Shown here: in pieces, positions 20,016-25,331 of the stretch
How positions within the stretch are numbered: position 1 is the stretch's first letter
Layout of the letters: each line of letters opens with the position of its first letter
Origin: Candidatus Komeilibacteria bacterium RIFCSPHIGHO2_01_FULL_52_14
GTDB lineage: Bacteria; Patescibacteriota; Patescibacteriia; UBA1558; 2-01-FULL-52-15
Assembly: GCA_001818365.1 (NCBI GenBank)
Contig: MHKK01000030.1
Span: 15,080 to 40,410 of the forward strand
Length of the DNA stretch: 25,331 nucleotides
Reading direction: 5' to 3'
The notes under the pieces: generated by a model
Told to the model about the DNA's origin: nothing
The model's input: only the letters and a program-made list of their open reading frames with translations
Databases searched by the model: none
Program-made: the position numbers and the translations under genes

Positions 20016-20099
20016 CGTTCTATTGTTAAACTACCGATGCCTGCCCCGTAGTGAACCGAAGGTTCTACTTCGGGGTTCTACCATTAAACTATGGCCGCC
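20013..20099 (-). pseudogene. tRNA half-remnants fused to a hairpin
   Basis: On the minus strand GCGGCCATAGTTTAATGGTAGAAC (20075-20098) is an acceptor 5' strand plus D-arm, as in a tRNA-Gly-type gene. Where the anticodon arm should follow stands the hairpin CCCCGAAGTAGAAC...GTTCACTACGGGG-CAGGC, the same type that fills site 2 of E4 and E8. Next comes a second D-arm-like piece, TAGTTTAACAATAGAAC, leading into the tRNA-His 5' flank. No anticodon or T-arm is left, so it is not functional. Confidence 0.65.
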
Positions 20100-20139
20100 G
20101 CACTGAACACATCACAAACAAATTTTCAAAACTGGCTTG

Positions 20140-20165
20140 CCACCCGTAGCTTTAGCGAAGGGTGG
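20140..20165. repeat. GTAGCTTTAGCGAAG-family hairpin touching the tRNA-Arg 3' end
   Basis: CCACCC / GGGTGG outer stem around GTAGCTTTAGCGAAG. Its last three bases (20163-20165) are the CCA of tRNA-Arg, so the hairpin starts within the tRNA 3' end. Confidence 0.7.
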
Positions 20166-20237
20166 TGCCCCCGGTAGGAATCGAACCTACATCCCAGGCT
20201 TAGAAGTCCCATGTTCTATCCATTGAACTACGAGGGC
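20163..20237 (-). tRNA. tRNA-Arg (anticodon TCT), CCA encoded
   Basis: Acceptor GCCCTCG / CGGGGGC (one T-G pair), D-arm GTTC...GAAC, anticodon loop CTTCTAA, T-arm GTAGG-TTCGATT-CCTAC, discriminator A and encoded CCA. The anticodon stem TGGGA / GCCTG is weak: an A31-G39 mismatch and two wobble pairs. The 5' end overlaps the GIY-YIG stop. Confidence 0.9.
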
Positions 20238-20494
20238 TCGATGTTAATGTGGCCGTCCGCGATCATCTTCAACACATAATCTTTCCTTTTTAATCTTTTG
20301 AGTCTTCTTTCGACCAAACGAGCAGCTTCTAAGGTATCATACTCTTGTATCAAAGCAACTTTCGGCAACGTCATATTTCGTGTTGTTTGAGTATGACCCA
20401 GACGGTGCTGTCTCAAACGTCTCTTGATATCCTCAGTACTGCCAACGTACAGTCTTCCTTTTTGATCTTGAAGAATATAAACGTACCCTTTCAT
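20228..20494 (-). CDS. GIY-YIG domain endonuclease (UvrC-like small family)
   Basis: A single GIY-YIG domain. The start is taken at the Met of MKGYVYILQD (88 residues); an in-frame ATG at 20509 would add five residues (MKREA). The motif pair is VYI...YVG: KGYVYILQDQKGRLYVGSTEDIKRRLRQH, with the family Arg in IKRRLRQH. The closing block is LVERRLKRLKRKDYVLKMI. The catalytic Glu of the family should be in EAARLVERRLK. Such small proteins are suspected DNA nucleases; their role is not established. The last residues (EPS and stop) are encoded by the 5' end of tRNA-Arg (10-base overlap). No clear Shine-Dalgarno. Confidence 0.85.
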   Translation of the reverse strand: MKGYVYILQDQKGRLYVGSTEDIKRRLRQHRLGHTQTTRNMTLPKVALIQEYDTLEAARLVERRLKRLKRKDYVLKMIADGHINIEPS

Positions 20495-20529
20495 CGCTTC
20501 TCTTTTCATTTATTCGCTTCTATCCACTC

Positions 20530-20700
20530 CGACGCTCCGCACAGCGGAGGTCGGAGCCCCGAACCCCCGACTGAAACGTCGGGGCGTCGGGGTTGAACTA
20601 CGGGGGCGGCAGACGAGTCGGGCGGGCAAAGTCCCATGCTCGCCCCGGAGTTCCGCCCCGGGCGGATACTTCGGGGCGCCGGGGTTGAACTGCGGGGCCC
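20530..20700. repeat. GC-rich block with two tRNA-start-like repeats
   Basis: On the minus strand CCCCCGTAGTTCAAC (ending near 20591) and CCCCGCAGTTCAAC (near 20684) resemble a tRNA acceptor plus D-stem start. Both continue with CCCCG(A/G)CGCCCCGA(C/A)GT and then GC-rich hairpins. The rest up to about 20850 shows no gene. Confidence 0.5.
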
Positions 20701-20962
20701 TTGCGGACTTTTGTGCATCATCATTGTATCGGCGGACGACAAAAAATGCACGCACCACCATACCATTGTCAAAGCAGCTCTGTCAACGGGAGAGTCACAT
20801 TTTTTCATCCTCAAATGACAACCCAGGAAGCTGCTTGACAGCACAGTATGGACGTACTACGGTCACCTGTTACGACTTCTTTGACACTATGGTTCACGCA
20901 CTGCGGTGCAGTACCTCTGCCCTTCTCTTTCCGAGAACGGCTCGCAGGAAAGGGGCTTTCAG

Positions 20963-21589
20963 ATGAACAAGGAAAAAACAAAACCGTTCGTTCCATCCCA
21001 GCTCCCCGTTGTACAGCGACTCAGACGCAGGCGCACTATTGGCCGTCAGGCGCGGCTCTTTGCCCGTCCGGCGATCACGGCGACTCTCATGGTCTGCGTC
21101 TGGACGATCTTGCGCAGGTTCGGAGTGCATCTCGACAAACAGGACGAGCAAATCCTCTCCAACGGTGTCATCCCCACGCTCGGCGTTGTCTATGGCATCA
21201 TGGCGGCGCATGTCCTGTCGACCGTTTGGAAGGAGTACAAGCTGGTCGAGTACTGCGTCACGCACAACGATTTCCAAAAGTTCATGGAAATCAGAGACGT
21301 ACGGATCCCGCAGGTGATCCACTCGCTCCTCGCAACCCTTGCGACAACCATCGTCATCTGCTTCCTGGCGCTCGACTACCGCCAGTTCGCAGCGGGGTTC
21401 ATCTCCATTTACTCGATCACGTTCGTGATGATCCTCTACCAGACGGTGGCAGTACAGCTCGACAACCCGTTCACCGGACTGTGGAACGTCCGCGTGCCGC
21501 AGTCATGGATGGCGGCAAAGCCGGGAGAAAAAAACCGGCCGTCCAGGAACCGGACGGACAGTAGCCACGCAGATTGCGAGCCAAAGTGA
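20963..21589 (+). CDS. Four-helix membrane protein, possibly bestrophin-like (DUF4239-type)
   Basis: The start is at ATG 20963, which has AGGGG about 10 bases upstream; the frame extends to 20906 without support. It has 208 residues: a basic N-terminus (RLRRRRTIGRQAR), helices at about 34-50, 68-88, 121-141 and 146-166, and a C-terminal tail rich in Lys, Ser and Asn. After helix 4 comes VQLDNPFTGLWNVRVPQSW. The Asp-x-Pro-Phe-x-Gly pattern in that place recalls DUF4239/bestrophin-like proteins, some of which are ion channels. This is a tentative likeness. It has its own terminator and forms a single-gene unit converging on paralogue B. Confidence 0.75.
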   Translation: MNKEKTKPFVPSQLPVVQRLRRRRTIGRQARLFARPAITATLMVCVWTILRRFGVHLDKQDEQILSNGVIPTLGVVYGIMAAHVLSTVWKEYKLVEYCVTHNDFQKFMEIRDVRIPQVIHSLLATLATTIVICFLALDYRQFAAGFISIYSITFVMILYQTVAVQLDNPFTGLWNVRVPQSWMAAKPGEKNRPSRNRTDSSHADCEPK

Positions 21590-21613
21590 GCGGCGACTGC
21601 CGCATGCCACACC

Positions 21614-21652
21614 AGGGCCCGGGTGCCTCAGCACTCCGGGCCCTCCTTTTTT
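21614..21652 (+). terminator. Strong intrinsic terminator between convergent genes
   Basis: AGGGCCCGG pairs with CCGGGCCCT (21614-21622 with 21636-21644) and is followed by CCTTTTTT. The T-run reaches the stop codon of the minus-strand gene at 21651. Confidence 0.9.
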
Positions 21653-23426
21653 ACAATTTGAATTCCGAGGAATGCAAATACACAGAAACCGCGCCGCGAT
21701 AGAATTTCTCGGAATTTTGCGCTTTCGGAGTGGTAAAATGAATCTCAATACAGGCCGAGTGAGGGAAACCGGGTTTTGCGGCAAATTTCAGCGACCACAT
21801 CGCAATGCGCTGCGATAAAAAGATATTCTGCAGGGTTCGTATCAGTAATTCGTGCGATTGATCAAAATTACCCATTGCCCGCTCGCCCGGACTCAGCGCC
21901 AGCGTATCGATATGCTCTTGCGGAAACTCCGAAACGGCATCGACTATGTGTTGTCGCAAAGCCGCGATTTCAGGCGTTTCTTTGACAACGTTCACTTTAT
22001 TATTCTGTATCTCCGTTACGTTCCGGCGGTCGGCATGCGGCACAAGCACGCCGTCACGCTTCAATGGAGTGAAGTGACGGGCAAATTCTTCATACCGCTC
22101 CCGGTATTCCTGAAGCCGCTGCGGGAGTTCGTTTCCCAGAGTTTGCATGGTAACCGATCCGTCGAGCAAACGTTTGCGCATCTGATAATAATAATCGTAT
22201 AAATCTTTCCAGGGTTTCTTTGCGTCTTCCGCAACAGCGGCCGCTTCATGCTGCAAAGAGGAAGGATAGAGGTCGTGCGGCAGATCGCTTACGTACATGC
22301 GGGAACCGCCGCGATCGTGAAAATTGAAACTGCAAATATCGTCGAACTGCTCCAGCATGCCGATCCGCTCCTGATAAAAGTCACCAAGCGCCTTGAGCCA
22401 TTTTGGGAATTCCAGAAACGGGACCGCCATAAGCTGATAGACGATCAATGCCCGGGCGCGGTCCGACTGCAGGGATTGCCGGTTCGCGTTCAGGAAATAC
22501 GAAACGTCGCTTATGATCTCTTGTGCATGTGATTGCGCATCGGGCGCCAGCGTGTGAAAAAGGTCCGCATACAACTTCGACTCCAGATTGTTTTTAAGAT
22601 CGTCACCGCTTGAGCCGTCCCGAACCATTGCAATAACCTCGTCTTTGATCCGCCGAAATCGCATAACGGAAGAAGCATCCAGCTTTCCTCTGCGCTCCTC
22701 TGGCGACAATTTTTTCTGCTCTGCTAAGCCAAAGGTGTCCATGACGGCACCATTAATAAAATGCTGCCGCTCGTGCGTCATCAAACTCTCCCGCACCGTG
22801 TCGTTCATCTGTTGACGGCGCGCCATAATAACGGGTACCGGTTTTTCTCCGGTACCGTAAAAATACATCGGGAGCGCCCGATGATAGGTCCCTTCGCTCA
22901 TTTCGGCAATCACCGATCCTGCCTGCGCGTTACGCCGGTCAACTGCGGCAACATAATCGTGCTTGCTGGCAAACGTCATCAAAAAGTATCCACCCTCGCG
23001 CTGGAAAGTTACCTGACCTTCCGGCTGTGACTTGATGAGCAATCCAAAGGCGTATCTCCCCCACGTCTGAGGGGTAATGTCCCGCTGTCCTTCGTGTGCA
23101 GTTGCTGTTCGAAAGGTGTCCTCCAGCTGCTGCGCTTCAACGCGTCGCATCGCGTAACGGTCGTATGCCGCGGCGAATCTTCCGCGTACCGCATCTGGCA
23201 GTTGCTCCAATTGTTGTTTAACAATGGACGGATCAACGGCATCGCCACTTGCCATTGTGTACTGTTCCAGATCGTACGCAAACGCGGCTATGTTGTGATT
23301 CTGTTCAAGAATCTCACGGCGCCTGTCGGCTGCCCGTTCTGCGGTCGGAGAAAGCTTTGACGTTTCGTCAGCCGCGGCCTGCCGCGGCTTCTCCTCGGGT
23401 GGTTTTTCAAAAGTTATAAGGCCCAT
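21651..23426 (-). CDS. Putative HExxH zinc metallopeptidase, paralogue B (undescribed family)
   Basis: A 591-residue protein colinear with the 15785 gene. The N-terminal 30 residues are polar and rich in Lys, Glu and Pro. Shared blocks are FAYDLEQY (49-56), GYFLMTFASKHDYVAA (146-161), GTYHRAL, LMTHERQHFIN with His218, Glu219 and His222, FRRIKDEVIAMVRDG with Glu263 as possible third ligand, ARALIVYQLM and FPKWLKAL. It has no signal peptide. Its base composition matches the GC-richer backbone, unlike the AT-rich paralogue A. TATACT lies 11 bases before ATG without Shine-Dalgarno. It is divergent from purF. Function unknown; a cytoplasmic protease or protein-modifying zincin is the simplest guess. 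Confidence 0.82.
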   Translation of the reverse strand: MGLITFEKPPEEKPRQAAADETSKLSPTAERAADRRREILEQNHNIAAFAYDLEQYTMASGDAVDPSIVKQQLEQLPDAVRGRFAAAYDRYAMRRVEAQQLEDTFRTATAHEGQRDITPQTWGRYAFGLLIKSQPEGQVTFQREGGYFLMTFASKHDYVAAVDRRNAQAGSVIAEMSEGTYHRALPMYFYGTGEKPVPVIMARRQQMNDTVRESLMTHERQHFINGAVMDTFGLAEQKKLSPEERRGKLDASSVMRFRRIKDEVIAMVRDGSSGDDLKNNLESKLYADLFHTLAPDAQSHAQEIISDVSYFLNANRQSLQSDRARALIVYQLMAVPFLEFPKWLKALGDFYQERIGMLEQFDDICSFNFHDRGGSRMYVSDLPHDLYPSSLQHEAAAVAEDAKKPWKDLYDYYYQMRKRLLDGSVTMQTLGNELPQRLQEYRERYEEFARHFTPLKRDGVLVPHADRRNVTEIQNNKVNVVKETPEIAALRQHIVDAVSEFPQEHIDTLALSPGERAMGNFDQSHELLIRTLQNIFLSQRIAMWSLKFAAKPGFPHSACIEIHFTTPKAQNSEKFYRGAVSVYLHSSEFKL

Positions 23427-23572
23427 ATACTATCGTCAGTATAACATATTGTTTCCTGCGTACCCCGCGAAAAAGTACGGATTGACGGTACATGCCACTT
23501 TCGATACCCTTATCGCTTCTCAGCTCTTTTCCATATTCAGGCCGAATCCTTACCAATGAGGAGAAATCGACT

Positions 23573-24991
23573 ATGTGCGGAATTGCCGGCTGCTATAACA
23601 CGCGCCACGCACCGAACATCACGCAACTTGGCTTGCATCAGCTCCAGCACCGTGGACAGGAATGGGTGGGCATGATTTCCTCGGACGGAAACCATTTCTT
23701 TCCCGAGCGTGCTCCCCTCCGCCGCGAAGGTCTGGTCATGCACGTGCTCACTCCCGAAGTCATGCGTACCATGACGGGACATATGGCGATCGGCCATCTG
23801 CGGTACTCGACGCAAGGGGCTTCCGAGCTCAACAACGCGCAGCCCCATGAGGCCCAGACGGACGCAGGTCCCGTTTTCTTCTGCTCCAACGGCGATATCG
23901 TCAACTGCGGCGAGCTTCGCTCTTTGCTGCGTGCAGACGGGTTCACGTTTTACAGCGACAATGACGGCGAGGTCATCGTGAAGCTGATCGCCTACTGCTA
24001 CCAGCACGGCGAGCGCTCATGGATAGCCGCCATCCGGCGCGCCAAGGTGATGCTCAACGGCAGCTACTCGGGCGTGCTCATGATACGGGACCGGATGTTC
24101 CTGATTCGCGATCATCTTGAGAACCGTCCCTTCAGTTATACGGTCGCGAAAGACGGTGCGGTTTTTTTCGCATCGGAAACATCGGCGCTCGATATCATGA
24201 CCGCCGATTACGAGGGCTTCAACGGACATGAGTACGAGCCACGCGAGGTTCCGGGCAACGTCATCATCGAGCTTGCCGAGGGCAAGGTTCTCGAGCACCC
24301 GACAATCCAGGGCTCCCCGCGTCGCGCCCACTGCGTTTTTGAACCTATCTACTTTTCCCGCCCCGACAGCACCGTCTTCGGCATCCAGGCAAAGCTGTTC
24401 CGCCGCAAATTGGGCGAGGCACTCGTGCGGGAAGCACACCCCGAGGGTGATATCGTGTCTCCGGTACCGGATTCCAGCGTCGAAGCAAGTCTTGCCGTTT
24501 CACGGGTGACCGGCATTCCCCTCGAACATATCCTGTACCGGCACCACTACACCGGGCGCACTTTCATCGCTCCGTCCCAGAAACTGCGCGACTACGGCGT
24601 GAAGCTCAAATTCAACCCCGACCGGAGAGCAATCCCGGGAAAACGCATCGTGCTCGTTGACGACTCCATCGTACGCGGGACCACCATGCGGAAGCTCATC
24701 GGGATGCTGAAACGCTACCGCCCGGCGCAGATCACGCTCCTCATCACCTGCCCGCTCATCATGCACGCCTGCTACTACGGCATCGACATGAAAGGAGGCC
24801 TCATCGCTGCCGCTCTGCAGGGCGACGTCGAAGCCATCAAGACGAAGATCGGACTCGATCCGCATGACCGGCTCTATTTCTTAAGCCTGGACGGGCTCAA
24901 GTCCTGTCTCGACAATCCGTCTGACTGGTGCATGGCCTGTCTCGACGGGCTCTACCCGACCGACGTGAGCGGATTCCAAGCTCACGCATAG
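23573..24991 (+). CDS. purF: Amidophosphoribosyltransferase (PurF), Fe-S type
   Basis: First committed step of purine synthesis: PRPP plus glutamine gives phosphoribosylamine. The start is ATG 23573 (GAGGAG upstream) so that Cys2 of MCGIAG becomes the Ntn-hydrolase nucleophile after Met removal; the longer frame to 23492 is not used. The 472 residues show HRGQEWVG (26-33), GHLRYSTQG (74-82), CSNGDIVN, FSRPDS (261-266), VPDSSVEAS, YTGRTFI, and the PRPP loop VLVDDSIVRGTT (360-371). Cys254, Cys400, Cys453 and Cys456 fall where the Bacillus-type enzyme holds a 4Fe-4S cluster. No other pur gene is in the window. The suf genes could supply the cluster. Many CPR genomes lack this pathway. Confidence 0.96.
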   Translation: MCGIAGCYNTRHAPNITQLGLHQLQHRGQEWVGMISSDGNHFFPERAPLRREGLVMHVLTPEVMRTMTGHMAIGHLRYSTQGASELNNAQPHEAQTDAGPVFFCSNGDIVNCGELRSLLRADGFTFYSDNDGEVIVKLIAYCYQHGERSWIAAIRRAKVMLNGSYSGVLMIRDRMFLIRDHLENRPFSYTVAKDGAVFFASETSALDIMTADYEGFNGHEYEPREVPGNVIIELAEGKVLEHPTIQGSPRRAHCVFEPIYFSRPDSTVFGIQAKLFRRKLGEALVREAHPEGDIVSPVPDSSVEASLAVSRVTGIPLEHILYRHHYTGRTFIAPSQKLRDYGVKLKFNPDRRAIPGKRIVLVDDSIVRGTTMRKLIGMLKRYRPAQITLLITCPLIMHACYYGIDMKGGLIAAALQGDVEAIKTKIGLDPHDRLYFLSLDGLKSCLDNPSDWCMACLDGLYPTDVSGFQAHA

Positions 24992-24997
24992 CCCCAC

Positions 24998-25041
24998 GGG
25001 GCACCCGCGCTTGAAGAGCACGCGCGGGTGCCCCTCTTTTT
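24998..25041 (+). terminator. Strong intrinsic terminator of purF
   Basis: GGGGCACCCGCGC pairs fully with GCGCGGGTGCCCC (13 bp, the right arm ending at 25034), then TCTTTTTT. The strongest terminator in the window. Confidence 0.93.
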
Positions 25042-25054
25042 TATACGGAGGGGT

Positions 25055-25331
25055 TTATTTCCCGCCGGTTCCCGCTACGGCGACGTTCGTAACCGAAATG
25101 CGTTCCTGATTGGCGCGTTTAATCAGCTCCTGCTGAATGGCAGCGGCCAAATGTTTATCAAGGGCGGGAATCACTCCTTCAGATTCATCATTAACGTCCG
25201 GGTCTTCAGTTCCCGCGGTGAGGATGACAAGCTTACTGACACCGAGCAGCCGATATAAGAGGTCGCGCTCAATATCGATGTTCTGCATCTGCCGGTACGG
25301 GATCGCATCAATATTCAAATTAATGATCCCG
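25055..25331 (-). CDS. PH-domain-like (bPH2/YdbS-type) membrane-associated protein, C-terminal part
   Basis: The reading frame runs off the right edge, so only the last 91 residues are visible. They begin GIINLNIDAIPYRQMQNIDIERDLLYRLLGVSKLVILTAG, the pattern of bacterial PH domains of the YdbS/DUF304 type (a strand, then a Q-x-I-x-x-x-R-D helix and a G-x-S/A-x-L-x-I-x-T strand). A tail with ESEGVIPALDKHLAAAIQQELIKRAN follows. In related proteins the PH domain follows two membrane helices, here out of view. Function unknown. It converges on purF and shares the terminator region. Confidence 0.75.
   Translation of the reverse strand, partial: GIINLNIDAIPYRQMQNIDIERDLLYRLLGVSKLVILTAGTEDPDVNDESEGVIPALDKHLAAAIQQELIKRANQERISVTNVAVAGTGGK

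Noticed and set aside
20071..20099. Functional tRNA-Gly
   Set aside because: Only the acceptor 5' strand and D-arm exist; no anticodon arm, T-arm or pairing 3' acceptor strand.
20848..21564. 238-codon plus-strand frame overlapping the membrane protein gene
   Set aside because: It is rich in Arg, His and Pro with no domain; the overlapping frame from 20963 has a Shine-Dalgarno and four clear membrane helices.
24017..24439. Minus-strand frame within purF
   Set aside because: Shadow of the purF coding sequence without any start signal.

Overview
The window reads as a chromosome segment of a Candidate Phyla Radiation (Patescibacteria, Parcubacteria-like) bacterium. The inference rests on a DUF5674 gene, a degenerate receiver-domain protein with an HHSHP motif, a MerR/TrmB-like regulator, a VUT-type transporter, short-leader or leaderless genes, and many GC-rich intergenic hairpins with the GTAGCTTTAGCGAAG core. 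No rRNA or named marker gene confirms it, so the phylum is an inference.

Left part (1 to about 8.5 kb), a compact GC-richer backbone: the end of a SufB/SufD scaffold gene, sufS and a sufU-like gene (Fe-S cluster assembly); a CcdA-type membrane thiol transporter; a small unknown gene; a secreted or anchored unknown protein; an AsnRS-like enzyme without an anticodon-binding domain; a candidate 75-nt small RNA; a small membrane protein; a DipZ-like CcdA-thioredoxin fusion; and a lipoprotein. Two CcdA-family proteins suggest active disulfide handling outside the membrane.

Middle part (about 8.7 to 19.8 kb), an AT-richer accessory array. Eleven copies or remnants of one intergenic element (called E1 to E11 here; E11 lies between E1 and E2) all point the same way. 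Most stand directly 3' of a minus-strand gene. Each good copy has a minus-strand terminator-like hairpin with a variable stem, then a conserved block ending GTTGGGAAACT on the plus strand. Two fixed internal positions are empty in some copies and filled by extra hairpins in others. Cargo: a cold-shock protein, two small CPR-type proteins, a queuosine-precursor-type transporter, a beheaded NUDIX gene, a MerR/TrmB-like regulator, a degenerate response regulator, a small unknown, a glycerophosphodiester phosphodiesterase, two small membrane proteins, a 589-residue putative zinc metallopeptidase, and a membrane protein with two copies of an eight-cysteine domain. The layout recalls a gene-cassette array, but no integrase and no canonical attC core is seen.

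Right part (19.8 to 25.3 kb): tRNA-His inside an 18-bp inverted repeat, tRNA half-remnants fused to the same hairpins, tRNA-Arg(TCT) overlapping a GIY-YIG gene, a four-helix membrane protein, a second paralogue of the putative metallopeptidase, purF of the Fe-S type, and the end of a PH-domain-like gene.

Two start architectures coexist. Some genes have a strong Shine-Dalgarno and a following stem-loop (2820, 5699, 12787, 13219, 20963, 23573). Others have a TATACT-like -10 box only 6 to 11 nt before ATG and no Shine-Dalgarno, which suggests leaderless mRNAs.
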